Of a stretch of DNA of 64,000 bases, positions 38,498 through 48,828 are shown in pieces. The DNA comes from an uncultured Clostridia bacterium (GTDB lineage Bacteria > Bacillota > Clostridia > TANB77 > CAG-508): positions 1 through 64,000 of the forward strand of contig CALXWO010000006.1 of assembly GCA_944392485.1 (NCBI GenBank). The letters run 5' to 3'. Within the stretch, counting starts at the first letter, position 1; each line of letters opens with the position of its first letter. The notes beneath the pieces were generated by a model, which worked only from the letters and a program-made list of their open reading frames with translations, was not told where the DNA came from and ran no database searches. A program made the translations under genes and the position numbers.

Positions 38498-39556
38498 ATG
38501 CGTAAAGGTGTTCATTCACAAGACGATTATGAATATAAAATTATTGGTGTTGATGATGAATTAGGAATATTAGACTCTTTAAAAGTTTTTTTAAACCGCG
38601 CAGGTTATGGATTTATAGGAGTTAGCGATCCTTTAGAGGCCATTGAAAAAGTCAAGACCGAACATTTTGACTTAATGCTTCTAGATTATATTATGACCCC
38701 TATCCACGGAGACCAAGTAGTTGAAGAAATACGTAAATTTAACAAAGATTTATATATTTTACTACTTACTGGTCATAAGGATTTAGCTCCACCTCTAGAC
38801 ACTATTAAAAGACTTGATATTCAAGGATATTGTGAAAAAAGTGATAAATTTGACCAATTGCTTTTGCTTATTGAATCTGGTGTTAAAGCAATTTCTCAAA
38901 TGAACTTAATAAAAGATATCAATAATGAACTAAAAGATACTTATGACAAACTAGAAAAAGCATATTTAGAAACAATACAAGTATTGCGTTATACAGTAGA
39001 AGCAAAAGATACTTATACAAGAGGACACTCTGATAGAGTATCAGAATTTTCTATGCTTCTTGGACAAAAATTGGGACTTTCTGATAAAGAAATTAATACT
39101 CTAAAAATAGGTGGTTTATTCCACGACATTGGAAAAATTGGAGTTCCTGATAGTATTTTGTTAAAAGAAAGTAAACTTACAGATGATGAATATTCAGAAA
39201 TTAAAAATCATCCTTCCATAGGTGCCCACATCTTATCAAATGCAACAATTTTTAAAGAGGTTATTCCAATTGTAAAACATCATCACGAAAGATATGATGG
39301 AAATGGTTATCCTGGTAAATTAAAAGGAGAGGAAATTCCTTTGCTAGCACGAATTACTGCAGTAGCTGATGCTTTTGATGCAATGTCATCAAAAAGAACT
39401 TATAGAAATTCTTTAGATATAGACACTGTTAAAGCAGAAATTGAGCGTTGTAAAGGAACACAATTTGATCCAAAATGTGCTGATGCATTTTTAGATATTT
39501 TAAATAACCATTATAACGAAATAAAAGAAATACAAGAAAAATATAAATCAGAATAA
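38498..39556 (+). CDS. Response regulator with HD-GYP phosphodiesterase domain
   Basis: The protein has 352 residues. An N-terminal receiver has the phosphorylatable Asp in LMLLDYIMTP (near 56). A coiled linker and an HD-GYP domain (FHDIGKIG, HHERYDGNGYP) follow, which in this family hydrolyses cyclic di-GMP. The start has AAGGAGG. The gene stands alone between two terminators and divergent dnaJ-like. It is a candidate partner for the orphan kinase at 32543. Confidence 0.92.
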   Translation: MRKGVHSQDDYEYKIIGVDDELGILDSLKVFLNRAGYGFIGVSDPLEAIEKVKTEHFDLMLLDYIMTPIHGDQVVEEIRKFNKDLYILLLTGHKDLAPPLDTIKRLDIQGYCEKSDKFDQLLLLIESGVKAISQMNLIKDINNELKDTYDKLEKAYLETIQVLRYTVEAKDTYTRGHSDRVSEFSMLLGQKLGLSDKEINTLKIGGLFHDIGKIGVPDSILLKESKLTDDEYSEIKNHPSIGAHILSNATIFKEVIPIVKHHHERYDGNGYPGKLKGEEIPLLARITAVADAFDAMSSKRTYRNSLDIDTVKAEIERCKGTQFDPKCADAFLDILNNHYNEIKEIQEKYKSE

Positions 39557-39562
39557 ATAAAC

Positions 39563-39591
39563 AAAAAATTCGCCATATGGCGAATTTTTTT
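39563..39591. terminator. Bidirectional terminator
   Basis: AAAAAATTCGCC-ATAT-GGCGAATTTTTT lies between the convergent HD-GYP and ABC-F genes. Confidence 0.9.
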
Positions 39592-39612
39592 ATTTGTTTT
39601 ATTAAAATTATT

Positions 39613-41193
39613 TTATTCTATACCTAAATACTCATTATATGTGCATTCCCTATCTATTATTTTATCTTTCCTCAAATCTATTATTCTATTTGCTACAGTC
39701 TCTGTTAATTGATGGTCATGAGATGTAAATAATAAATTTCCTTTAAATTTTTTCATTCCTTCATTTAATGCAGTTATACTTTCCATGTCTAAATGATTTG
39801 TTGGTTCATCAAATATTAAAAAATTTGCACCTGAAAGCATTAATTTTGACAATACGCATCTTACTTTTTCTCCACCTGATAATACCTTTACATTTTTTAG
39901 TGCTTCATCACCAGAAAATAACATTCTTCCTAAAAATCCTCTTACATATGTTTCATCTGGATCTTTAGAATATTTTCTTAGCCAATCTACTAGTATTTCG
40001 CTATTCTCAAAAAGATAAGAATTATCTTTTGGGAAATAGTCTTTTGTTATTGTTTGTCCCCAAATTATTTCTCCAGAATCTGGCTCTACTTCTCCTGCAA
40101 TTATTTGAAATAATAATGTAATAGCAAGTTCATTATCTGATAAAAATGCAATTTTGTTGTCTGCTTTTACAGAGAAGGAAACATTTTTTAAAACTTCTTG
40201 TCCATTTATTTTTTTACATATATTACTTACTGTAAGAATTTCTTTACCTGGCTCTCTATCTGGTTTAAAATCTATATATGGATACTTCCTATTTGATGCC
40301 TTAATTTCTTCTAATTGAATTTTTTCTAGTGATTTTTTTCTTGAAGTTGCTTGTTTTGATTTTGAAGCATTTGCACTAAACCTTGCAATAAATTCTTGTA
40401 ATTCTTTTATTTTTTCTTCTTTCTTTTTGTTTTGCTCTCTTGCTTGTTTTAGTGCAAGCTGGCTAGATTCATACCAAAAATCGTAATTTCCAGGATAAAC
40501 TTTTATTTTCCCAAAATCCACGTCTGCAATATATGTACATACTTTGTTCAAAAAATACCTATCGTGTGATACTACAATAACTGTATTTTCATAATCTATT
40601 AAAAATTCTTGCAACCAATTTATACTTTTTACATCTAAGTCATTTGTAGGCTCGTCAAGAAGCAAAACGTCCGGATTTCCAAATAGGCTTTGTGCAAGTA
40701 AAACTTTTACTTTGTCTTTTGCTTCTATTTCTTTCATTAGTTTATAATGTTCTGTGCTTGGAATTCCTAAATTATTTAAAAGAATAGCTGCATCGGATTC
40801 TGCATTCCAGCCATCTAATTCTCCAAATCTTTCTTCTAATTTCCCTGCTTTTATTCCATCTTCTTCAGAAAAATCTGGTTTTGCATAAATAGCTTCTTTT
40901 TCTTTCATTATTTTATAAAGTTCACTATTTCCCATAATTACAGTGTCCATAACAGAATATTCTTCGTATGCAAAGTGGTCTTGACTAAGTTTTGATAATC
41001 TTTCTCCTTTGTCTAAAGAAACCTCTCCTTTGCTTGGTTCTAATTCTCCTGACAACACTTTTAAAAATGTTGATTTTCCAGCACCATTTGCTCCTATTAA
41101 TCCATAACAATTCCCTTTAGTAAATTTTATATTTACATCTTCAAAAAGCACTCTTTTACCAAATCTAACTGTTACCCCATTTACGTTTAACAT
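39613..41193 (-). CDS. ABC-F family ATPase (YbiT-like)
   Basis: The 526-residue protein has two ABC domains and no membrane segments. Domain 1 has GANGAGKST, LLLDEPTNDLD and domain 2 has LSGGEKVR, LIFDEPTNHLD, joined by a charged helical linker (about 245-290). ABC-F proteins act on the ribosome. The closest subgroup by layout is YbiT. It starts 10 bp after the corA stop. Confidence 0.9.
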   Translation of the reverse strand: MLNVNGVTVRFGKRVLFEDVNIKFTKGNCYGLIGANGAGKSTFLKVLSGELEPSKGEVSLDKGERLSKLSQDHFAYEEYSVMDTVIMGNSELYKIMKEKEAIYAKPDFSEEDGIKAGKLEERFGELDGWNAESDAAILLNNLGIPSTEHYKLMKEIEAKDKVKVLLAQSLFGNPDVLLLDEPTNDLDVKSINWLQEFLIDYENTVIVVSHDRYFLNKVCTYIADVDFGKIKVYPGNYDFWYESSQLALKQAREQNKKKEEKIKELQEFIARFSANASKSKQATSRKKSLEKIQLEEIKASNRKYPYIDFKPDREPGKEILTVSNICKKINGQEVLKNVSFSVKADNKIAFLSDNELAITLLFQIIAGEVEPDSGEIIWGQTITKDYFPKDNSYLFENSEILVDWLRKYSKDPDETYVRGFLGRMLFSGDEALKNVKVLSGGEKVRCVLSKLMLSGANFLIFDEPTNHLDMESITALNEGMKKFKGNLLFTSHDHQLTETVANRIIDLRKDKIIDRECTYNEYLGIE

Positions 41194-41203
41194 TTATTTC
41201 CTC

Positions 41204-42145
41204 CTATAACATATCCTTCTTTTTTAGCCAAATAAATGCAATGGCTGATACTAATAGTGATATTCCTACTACTATTACAAATCCATATTGGTTGTTTGCA
41301 AATGGAAGCGGTACATTCATACCCCAAATACTTGCAATTAATGTAGGTAAAGATAAAACTATTGTTATTGATGCTAAAAGTTTCATAACACCATTTAAGT
41401 TATTAGAAATAATTGACGCATGTGCATCCATTGTTCCACTTAAAATATCACTATATATTTTACCCATTTCTATTGCTTGCCTATTTTCTATAATTGCATC
41501 TTCTAATATATCGTCATCTTCTTCGTAAGATTTAAGAATTTTTCCTCTCGCCATTTTCTCCATAACTAACTCATTTGCTTTTAATGATGTTGTAATATAT
41601 ACCAAGCTGTTCTGATAATCTAGCAATTGAATTAATTCTTTGTTTCGCATAGATTCTTGTAATGCTACAACCGTGTTTTCTGCTTCTTTATTAATTTTCT
41701 TTAAGTCTGTTAAATAATATGAAGCATTTAAATATAAAATTTGTAGCAAAAATCTTGTTTTTTTGTATGTATACATTCCTTTAACTTTTCCTTTTTCAAA
41801 GGCATCTATTATTCTATTTTTTCTTAAACAAACTGATATAAAATATTCATCTCTTACTACAATTAATCCTAGTGGAATTGTAGAATATATTTTTTTACCT
41901 TTTTCTTCTTCTATTATGGGAATGTCTATAACAAATAATGTCATATCATCTTCTATATCTATTCTGGCTTGTTCTTCGTAATCAAGAGGATATTTTATGA
42001 ACTCATCATCTATATTTAAATTTGAACAGACATTTTTTATTTCTGTTTCTGTGGGATTAATTAAATTAATCCAGGATCCTGGTCTAAACTCTTTTATCTT
42101 TTCAAATTTATTTGTTTCTAAATCTGTGTTGTATATGCTTAGCAT
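41204..42145 (-). CDS. corA: CorA-type Mg2+/divalent cation transporter
   Basis: The 313-residue protein has a long cytoplasmic domain and two C-terminal helices, with the pore signature GMN (IWGMNVP) after the first and a basic KKKDML tail. The ATG at 42145 follows GGGGTGAT and is preferred to a longer frame. It imports Mg2+ or related ions and is in an operon with the ABC-F gene. Confidence 0.92.
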   Translation of the reverse strand: MLSIYNTDLETNKFEKIKEFRPGSWINLINPTETEIKNVCSNLNIDDEFIKYPLDYEEQARIDIEDDMTLFVIDIPIIEEEKGKKIYSTIPLGLIVVRDEYFISVCLRKNRIIDAFEKGKVKGMYTYKKTRFLLQILYLNASYYLTDLKKINKEAENTVVALQESMRNKELIQLLDYQNSLVYITTSLKANELVMEKMARGKILKSYEEDDDILEDAIIENRQAIEMGKIYSDILSGTMDAHASIISNNLNGVMKLLASITIVLSLPTLIASIWGMNVPLPFANNQYGFVIVVGISLLVSAIAFIWLKKKDML

Positions 42146-42290
42146 AAAATCACCCCTTTTATTTTTATTTAATTGTTTTTTTAACAACAATAAATAGTAT
42201 AACATAATTTTATTTTTTTGAATAGATTTTTGTTTATTTTTATGTTTTAATATAAAATATCATTATTCTAAATAACTTTCGGGGGGAAAA

Positions 42291-43484
42291 ATGAAAAGAT
42301 TATTAAGAGTAAGCTTAGACACCTTGGCAGCGTCTTTAATGTCTATATTAATTTTTGTAATGTTAAGTATATTTTTTGATAAAAGCTTAATAAACATTTT
42401 TAGTTTAACTTTTCCGATTCAATATTTAAGTTGCATAATAAGTTCAATCTTTTCAACCGGTGCTAATATTAGCAAGCAAAAAGGAAATAGCAATGATGTA
42501 ATGTCTGGAATTGCAGTTGGTATAATTATTTCAATAATTATATTTTCTGTTTTGCTTTTTAACGTTGACAATTATTTAAATTTTATGAACTATGATACTG
42601 ACAAATTTTTTGTTTGCTACTCTATTATTCAAATATTATTTCAAACTTTATTACGTTTTATAATAAACAAATTATATTATGAAAAAAACAATAATTTGGC
42701 AAATAAATTTTCATTAACATTTTATTTAATAAATTTCATTTGTGTACTTTTTACTGCTGCATCTTTTAAAAATAAGTTTTTAACGATTATTTTTACACTT
42801 TGTTGCTTATTTATATATTTGATTTTTATTTATATTAAATCATTTCAAAAATTTAAACTAAATTCTAATGTTTTAAAGTGGATAAAATATGACTCCGTAG
42901 AACTTAGCAATTATATATTATTATTAATATCTTATTTGTTTGGTATAAGCAATACTATTTCGTATGGAGAAAATTATGCATTAGCTTTAACAATAACATC
43001 ATTAATAACTGATACTCAGTGGGATATATCAGACTCGATAAGTATAATTTCAAAAATAGATATAAGTAAAAATGAATTTAATTATAAAAGGCATTTAAAA
43101 AATTCTATTAAATTATCATCTATTTTAATTTTAAGTGTTTTAGTAATGTTTTTTATCACTTTTGGTATTTATAAATTTGATATTAATATTGCTTTAATTT
43201 TTATAATATTTCATATTTTAGATTTTATTATCTGTCCACTATATAAAATTGATATATATTACTTACAATTAGAATATTCAACTATAAAAGCTGTCGCCAT
43301 AAATTCTTCTAGTAAAATATTAAGACTTATATTAAGTTTTTTAAAATCTCCTTATTGCACAGTTATAGCCCAATTTGCAGCATCGTTTTACTTGTTAGTA
43401 ATTTCTCATATAATTTTAAAGAAAAATTTTTCAATTAATAAAAGTGGAGAAATAACGATAAAAAAAGAAGAGCCAATAGTATAA
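42291..43484 (+). CDS. Multi-pass membrane protein, MATE/flippase-like
   Basis: The 397-residue protein has about 12 transmembrane helices arranged as two similar halves. The pattern of short loops and an N-terminal SLDTLAASLMSIL segment recalls the MATE/polysaccharide-flippase superfamily, but I see no diagnostic motif. GGGGGG precedes the ATG. It is a single-gene unit. Confidence 0.65.
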   Translation: MKRLLRVSLDTLAASLMSILIFVMLSIFFDKSLINIFSLTFPIQYLSCIISSIFSTGANISKQKGNSNDVMSGIAVGIIISIIIFSVLLFNVDNYLNFMNYDTDKFFVCYSIIQILFQTLLRFIINKLYYEKNNNLANKFSLTFYLINFICVLFTAASFKNKFLTIIFTLCCLFIYLIFIYIKSFQKFKLNSNVLKWIKYDSVELSNYILLLISYLFGISNTISYGENYALALTITSLITDTQWDISDSISIISKIDISKNEFNYKRHLKNSIKLSSILILSVLVMFFITFGIYKFDINIALIFIIFHILDFIICPLYKIDIYYLQLEYSTIKAVAINSSSKILRLILSFLKSPYCTVIAQFAASFYLLVISHIILKKNFSINKSGEITIKKEEPIV

Positions 43485-43550
43485 AAGTTAAAATTATTCT
43501 TCTAAATTTACTATTCGCTCTTATCTATTAATTTTCTCACAAGGAAGTTA

Positions 43551-43626
43551 TGGTGCACCATCAGAGATTCGAACTCTGGACCTGCCGATTAAGAGTCGGA
43601 TGCTCTACCAACTGAGCTAATGGTGC
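43551..43626 (-). tRNA. tRNA-Lys (CUU)
   Basis: A complete cloverleaf is seen: acceptor GCACCAT, D-arm AGCTCAGTTGGTAGAGC, anticodon loop CTCTTAA, T-loop GTTCGAATC and an encoded CCA. Confidence 0.95.
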
Positions 43627-43700
43627 TTATTTTTGCACTTTCACATTATAATACCAATCTCTTTCTTTGTCAATCATTAATACTGGTAATTTTCTATAGT

Positions 43701-43729
43701 AAAAAAATCGTCCTTTGGACGATTTTTTT
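43701..43729. terminator. Terminator
   Basis: AAAAAAATCGTCC-TTT-GGACGATTTTTTT lies 20 bp past the VanW-family gene and is usable on both strands. Confidence 0.9.
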
Positions 43730-43749
43730 GTTTTGCTAGTTTTAATATT

Positions 43750-45690
43750 CTATGTTTCGTTTTTAATAGTATTATTTGTTGTTGTATTAGTTGTGTTTTG
43801 TGCAGTATTATTTGGCTTTGTATTTGTGTTACTTGGTTTGCTTTCTGTTTTATTTGTCTCCTCTTTTTTATTGCTTGTTTCTTCTTTTTTATTATTTGTT
43901 GAAGAAGTTGTCTTTTTCTTAGTTCCTACTTTTATTATTTTGTTCATTGGATCATATGTGTCTGACGAAAGAACAGTTCTTGATACTTCTGTGCCATTTA
44001 ATTTTAATACTTTATATGTAATGCTTTTGCATCCATTCATTGCGCTTTGAACAACTTTTTCTTTTCCTTCTTGCATACTACTGTCTTTTTCGTATATTAC
44101 TTTATATGGTGTATAACTTAATATTTTTGTTACAATATCTACATCATATTCTACATCTTCTTTTACTCCATAGATATCTATTTTTGCTACTCCGCTTCCT
44201 ATTGAAGTTTTTATCATTATAGGATACTTTCTTGTGTTTTTAAACTTAAAATCTAATGCTCCATATACTACTGTAGCATCTTTTCCAGCACCAACATATC
44301 CTGCTAAAAACATGTGATTGTGTCTTTCTACTATTTCTAAGTTGGCATAAACAACGGCATCATATAATGTAGAAGAAATTTGACAAATTCCTCCTGCTAA
44401 TGTTTGCACAACCTTTCCTCCTGCATACCCCCCAGCTTCTTTATATCCTGCTTCCGCTGTTCTTTTTCCAAGTGTTTTATTATATGAAAATGTTTCTCCT
44501 GGTGCTACAACTACCCCATCTAATTTTTTCATTGCAAGCTTTAAATTGGTTGTTCTATCTGTTTTACTTGCATCATATCTTGTGCTAAATGATGAAAGCA
44601 AATCTGGAAAAGCTTCTGTTCCTATTTCGTTAATTGTAACATCTGGCACTGTTATAACTAATGGAATTTCGTATTCTTCTTTGTCTTCTTTTAATATTTC
44701 CTTTGCCTTTTCTAAATCGAAATCAACTCCATTAACATGTTCAAAAATCTGGAATGGATCTTGAGTATAATATGCATCTTTTGGTTCTGTATAAACTTCT
44801 TTATATATTGCATCTATATCTATTGCTTTTGGTTCTTGTTTTATTAATTCTATATTAATTTCTTGATTCTCATTATTGTTTAATATGGTATTTACAATTT
44901 CTTGTTTAGTTTGTTCTTTGTTTATACTATTACCTGTAATTCCTTTATTAATAATTAATTTTTCTTCCTCTATATAGTAACTTGGTTCTACTACTGCATT
45001 TGGCACTTTTGACGCAATATCATTTAATTTATCATTAAGTAATTCTTCATTGTATGTGTATTCTAATTTAATGTCTTTCCCAAAAAATATTGCTGTTGCA
45101 ATTTCAAAATTATTAACAAAAATATTGCTACTTCTACCAACTTTATATGCTTCTTCTAATGCTTTTTCTATATTATATTTTGTTTCTATTTGTGCTAATT
45201 GCATTTCATATTCAAAGTCTGGAGCTTTAATTAAAATAGTTCCATTTGTTTTTGCAGTATATTTTTCATTTAATTTTTGTAATGCTTCTTCTTTAGATAA
45301 TTTTTCTATTTCAACTCCATTAATAGTAATATTAGGCATTATATTAGAGTTATTTATATTGAACAACGCAAATCCTGTACTAATAAAAAAAGCAATTACT
45401 AATGCTACAATTAGTGAAACAATTATTATTATTTTTTTCTTTTTCTTTTCTATAAGTTGCTCACGTGCATTTTCAATTCTTGATTCGTTTGTATCTGTTT
45501 TCTCTTCCTTTTCTTTTTGGCTTGTTTTTACTTCTTTTACTTCTACTTCTTCTTTTTCTTCTTGATTTGTTTCATTTTGTTTTTGTTCTTTTTCTTCTTT
45601 TTTCTCTTCTTTTTTCTCTTCTTTTATTTTTTCATTTTTTTTAGCATTTTCTGAGTTCTCTTTGTTTAACTCTTCTTCTTTCTTTTTCAT
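43750..45690 (-). CDS. VanW-family cell-surface protein
   Basis: The protein has 646 residues. A Lys/Glu-rich cytoplasmic N-terminus (about 1-85) precedes one membrane helix (about 87-110), repeated peptidoglycan-binding-like domains (about 120-370) and a VanW domain (GGGICQISSTLYDAV, ERHNHMF). A low-complexity Thr/Asn/Lys tail follows. It is probably anchored in the membrane with the bulk outside, acting at the cell wall. The role of VanW is not established. Confidence 0.88.
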   Translation of the reverse strand: MKKKEEELNKENSENAKKNEKIKEEKKEEKKEEKEQKQNETNQEEKEEVEVKEVKTSQKEKEEKTDTNESRIENAREQLIEKKKKKIIIIVSLIVALVIAFFISTGFALFNINNSNIMPNITINGVEIEKLSKEEALQKLNEKYTAKTNGTILIKAPDFEYEMQLAQIETKYNIEKALEEAYKVGRSSNIFVNNFEIATAIFFGKDIKLEYTYNEELLNDKLNDIASKVPNAVVEPSYYIEEEKLIINKGITGNSINKEQTKQEIVNTILNNNENQEINIELIKQEPKAIDIDAIYKEVYTEPKDAYYTQDPFQIFEHVNGVDFDLEKAKEILKEDKEEYEIPLVITVPDVTINEIGTEAFPDLLSSFSTRYDASKTDRTTNLKLAMKKLDGVVVAPGETFSYNKTLGKRTAEAGYKEAGGYAGGKVVQTLAGGICQISSTLYDAVVYANLEIVERHNHMFLAGYVGAGKDATVVYGALDFKFKNTRKYPIMIKTSIGSGVAKIDIYGVKEDVEYDVDIVTKILSYTPYKVIYEKDSSMQEGKEKVVQSAMNGCKSITYKVLKLNGTEVSRTVLSSDTYDPMNKIIKVGTKKKTTSSTNNKKEETSNKKEETNKTESKPSNTNTKPNNTAQNTTNTTTNNTIKNET

Positions 45691-45798
45691 GAAAAATCTC
45701 CTTATATATAAAGTATATTCTATATAATATTATCATAATCGATATTTTTTTACAATATATTTATAAAATATAGAATATGCTATTTATATATTTATATT

Positions 45799-45996
45799 TT
45801 ATTCCACAAAAAATATTTCTGTTATTGATTTATTTAGTGCTCCGGAAATTTTTTCCATCATTTTTATTGATGGATTTTTTCTACTTCCTTTTTCTAAATG
45901 GCATAAGTATCCTGCTGAAACCCCTGACAGCTCAGATAGTTTAAGTAAGGTCATTCCTTGCTGTTTTCTGATTTTTCTTATTTGATTTTTGTACAT
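45799..45996 (-). CDS. Small XRE-family regulator
   Basis: The protein has 65 residues, essentially one helix-turn-helix domain (MTLLKLSELSGVSAGYLCHLE). It is divergent from the second XRE gene at 46171 and shares a 170-bp control region with it. GGAGGCC lies before the start. Confidence 0.85.
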   Translation of the reverse strand: MYKNQIRKIRKQQGMTLLKLSELSGVSAGYLCHLEKGSRKNPSIKMMEKISGALNKSITEIFFVE

Positions 45997-46013
45997 TTTA
46001 CACGGCCTCCTTT

Positions 46014-46113
46014 TTGTCTATTTAACAATATATTAGCATCAACCTTTTTGACAAGTCAATAGTTTTTTTAAAATTTGTTAATTTTTTACATTTTTCTTGT
46101 TTACTAGTAGACA
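46014..46113. promoter_or_regulatory. Shared operator region of two divergent XRE regulators
   Basis: TTGTCTA (46014-46020), the dyad TTGACAAGTCAA (46048-46059) and TAGACAA (46107-46113) are symmetrically placed between the divergent genes. They are plausible binding sites of one or both repressors. A similar TTGTCAAATTGAC lies upstream of the HNH gene at about 48461. Confidence 0.5.
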
Positions 46114-46170
46114 AAATTTGATTTATTCTATATAATAATGTAAAATTAAACCTTTAAAGGAGTGTTTGTT

Positions 46171-46743
46171 ATGATTGGAGATATGATTGCAAAAGTTAGA
46201 GAAGAAAAAGGTATGACTAAAACTGAACTTGCAAGATTAACTGGAATTAATATTGGTCATTTAACTCATATTGAAAAAGGCGAAAGAAACCCTAGCCATA
46301 AAGCGTTAAAAAATATTTGCAAAGCTTTAAATGTACCGTACCAACAATTAATGTATACATACGATAAACAAGTTAGTGAAGAGCAAGAATCTTATGGTTT
46401 TATTAATAATATTGCATATGATAAAATCCTTTCTGTTGATTCTTTAACTGGTTTTATAGATTGTCCTGCAAATATGGCAAGTGCCTCTCTTGCTATTAAA
46501 ATAAATGATAATTCTATGGAGCCTACTATTAAAAATGGAGAGTATGCTTTTATAGAATTTAATTCCTTACTAAACAATAAAGAGGTTGGCCTTTTTTGCT
46601 TAAATGGATCTTTACTTTTTCGTAGACTTGTTACTCGCAGAGGAAAAATATTTTTAAAAGCCGATAATAAAAATGTTGAAGAAATTTGCATAAATGATTC
46701 TGATACTTTCTACATTGTTGGAAAGGTTTTAAATAGTAAATAA
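46171..46743 (+). CDS. XRE repressor with S24 (LexA/CI-like) domain, catalytic Lys replaced
   Basis: The 190-residue protein has an N-terminal helix-turn-helix (about 10-65) and a C-terminal S24 domain with the nucleophile serine in DNSMEPT (near 112). The position of the catalytic lysine appears to be Arg (LFRRLV), so self-cleavage is doubtful. The ATG at 46171 has AAAGGAG 8 bases upstream. It probably represses itself and its divergent neighbour. Confidence 0.8.
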   Translation: MIGDMIAKVREEKGMTKTELARLTGINIGHLTHIEKGERNPSHKALKNICKALNVPYQQLMYTYDKQVSEEQESYGFINNIAYDKILSVDSLTGFIDCPANMASASLAIKINDNSMEPTIKNGEYAFIEFNSLLNNKEVGLFCLNGSLLFRRLVTRRGKIFLKADNKNVEEICINDSDTFYIVGKVLNSK

Positions 46744-46834
46744 TTTAGATATTTTTGTAAAAAATACTTGAATAATATTTTTTTTAATACTATAATATCG
46801 TTAGCAAAAGATAAATTTTAAGAGGGGTATAATA

Positions 46835-47302
46835 ATGGAATTAGTAAAAAATATTTTTTTTAATACAGATAAATTAGTACAAAATTCTAAAGTAAAAATT
46901 TCATATACTGGTACATTTTTTGAAGATGGCTCAGAAGAAGTTTATATTCATTATGGTTTTGGACCTTTTTGGGACAATTTGTCTGAAATTAAAATGGATA
47001 GAACAGAATTAGGTTTTCAAACAGAAATAGATTTAATTGAAAGTGATACATTTAATTTTTGTTTTAGAAATGGAAAAAACGAATGGGACAATAATAATTA
47101 TCAAAATTATGTGTTTGATTTAGAAAAACCTAGTGTTGAATTAGTTGCACAAAATATTAGTTCTGCCTTAGACAGACCAAATAGATTAAGGAAATCTTAT
47201 TTGTGGAGTAAAAAAATAAGACTCGCTATATACAAAATAATAACATATGTTCCAAAATTGATTTCAGGAAATTACAAAAAAAAATTATATAATGATAATT
47301 AA
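46835..47302 (+). CDS. CBM25-like starch-binding domain protein
   Basis: The protein has 155 residues. The segment from about 18 to 95 matches carbohydrate-binding module 25: KVKISYTGTFF, HYGFGPFWDN, FCFRNGKNEWDNN and NYVFDL. No signal peptide or catalytic domain is present, so it may bind intracellular glycogen or starch. The basic C-terminus may contact membrane or nucleic acid. Confidence 0.75.
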   Translation: MELVKNIFFNTDKLVQNSKVKISYTGTFFEDGSEEVYIHYGFGPFWDNLSEIKMDRTELGFQTEIDLIESDTFNFCFRNGKNEWDNNNYQNYVFDLEKPSVELVAQNISSALDRPNRLRKSYLWSKKIRLAIYKIITYVPKLISGNYKKKLYNDN

Positions 47303-47327
47303 AAAAAACCACTTTTTGTGGTTTTTT
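47303..47327. terminator. Bidirectional terminator
   Basis: AAAAACCAC-TTTTT-GTGGTTTTTT separates the CBM gene from the convergent SDR gene. Confidence 0.85.
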
Positions 47328-48051
47328 ATATTACATATCCTCCATTTGGCGATATAATTTGACCTGTTGTAAATTCATCTTCTATTAACCATTTTGCACA
47401 TTTATAAATATCTATTGGTTTCCCAATTTTATTTAATGGAGTTTCACTTTTTATTTCTTCTTTGATAGCATTGTCTAAGTTACTATTCATATCTGTATCT
47501 ATTACTCCCGGTGCAATTGAATTAACTCTTATGTTTGATGGCCCTAGCTCCTTTGCTAGTGCTTTTGTCATTCCTATTATTCCTGCTTTAGATACCGAAT
47601 ATGCAACCTCACATGATGCACCTACCAACCCCCATATAGATGAAATATTTATAATACATCCGTTTTTATTATGAATCATATTAGGCAATGTTTCTTGAAT
47701 ACAATAAAATACCGAATTTAAATTTGTATTTAACATTTCATTCCAATCTTCATCTGTTATGTCATTAAACATTTGAAGTTTTGCAATCCCTGCATTATTA
47801 ATCAGCACATCAATGCTTTTAAATTTATTAAGAGTATATTTTATCATTTTTTTTACTTCTTCTCTTTTTGATACATCTGCTTTATATATTTCAATTTCTA
47901 TGCCCTGTTCTTTTAGTTCTGTTTTTATTTGTTTTGCTTGTTTTTCTGATTTATTATAATTAAGTATAACCTTATATCCTTCTTTTGCTAAATTTTCTGC
48001 CATGCACTTGCCTATTCCTCTCGAACCACCTGTTATTAGAACTGTTTTCAT
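47326..48051 (-). CDS. Short-chain dehydrogenase/reductase, FabG-like
   Basis: The 241-residue protein has the NAD(P) loop TGGSRGIGK (7-15), NNAG, active-site Ser in NISSIWG, YSVSK (Tyr/Lys) and the IAPGVIDTD segment. It is closest to 3-oxoacyl-ACP reductases, but with no other fatty-acid genes nearby the substrate is open. Its start overlaps the stop of the HNH gene. Confidence 0.88.
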   Translation of the reverse strand: MKTVLITGGSRGIGKCMAENLAKEGYKVILNYNKSEKQAKQIKTELKEQGIEIEIYKADVSKREEVKKMIKYTLNKFKSIDVLINNAGIAKLQMFNDITDEDWNEMLNTNLNSVFYCIQETLPNMIHNKNGCIINISSIWGLVGASCEVAYSVSKAGIIGMTKALAKELGPSNIRVNSIAPGVIDTDMNSNLDNAIKEEIKSETPLNKIGKPIDIYKCAKWLIEDEFTTGQIISPNGGYVI

Positions 48052-48443
48052 TAATTTACACTTCCTTTTCTTCTACTTTTTCTTCCATTATTTACATTAG
48101 CACCTTTATAAGTACTTGTCAAGGAATGACAGTTTGGGCATAATAATATTAAATTTTCTTCTTTATTATTTCTATAATTTCCATCAATATGTTCTATTTC
48201 TAATGGTATAGTTTTTGTGTATTCATTCTGCATGCTCCAGCCACATCTCGCACATTTATTACTATATTTTTTAAATAAATAATCTTTTATGTACATAGAA
48301 GTTTGATAAGCACCTCTCATTCCAGTTTCTTGTCCTTCCTTCCATTTTTTTATATATTCTTCATACTCATATTCTTTTTGACATTTAATTGAACAAAATT
48401 TATTTTTTTTAGGAATTTCTCTTTTACAATTAAAACAACTCAA
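48051..48443 (-). CDS. HNH endonuclease with zinc ribbon
   Basis: The protein has 130 residues. An N-terminal CxxC/CSIKC zinc motif (4-19) is followed by an HNH core: CARCGW, LEIEHIDGNYRNN and LLCPNCHSLT. It is a DNA-cleaving or nicking family. It lies 70 bp downstream of a tRNA gene that holds a group I intron, so it could be a free-standing homing enzyme; that link is inferred from position. A GGAGG ribosome site precedes it. Confidence 0.85.
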   Translation of the reverse strand: MSCFNCKREIPKKNKFCSIKCQKEYEYEEYIKKWKEGQETGMRGAYQTSMYIKDYLFKKYSNKCARCGWSMQNEYTKTIPLEIEHIDGNYRNNKEENLILLCPNCHSLTSTYKGANVNNGRKSRRKGSVN

Positions 48444-48486
48444 TATTATTACCTCCTTTTGTCAAATTGACTATCTGTTTGTCGTT

Positions 48487-48511
48487 AAAAAAGATGACTA
48501 TTGTCATCTTT

Positions 48512-48512
<1 letters not shown>
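48487..48512 (-). terminator. Terminator of the tRNA cluster
   Basis: AAAGATGAC-AATA-GTCATCTTTTTT on the minus strand lies directly after the tRNA-Thr CCA end. Confidence 0.85.
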
Positions 48513-48819
<307 letters not shown>

Positions 48820-48828
48820 ATATTTTCT

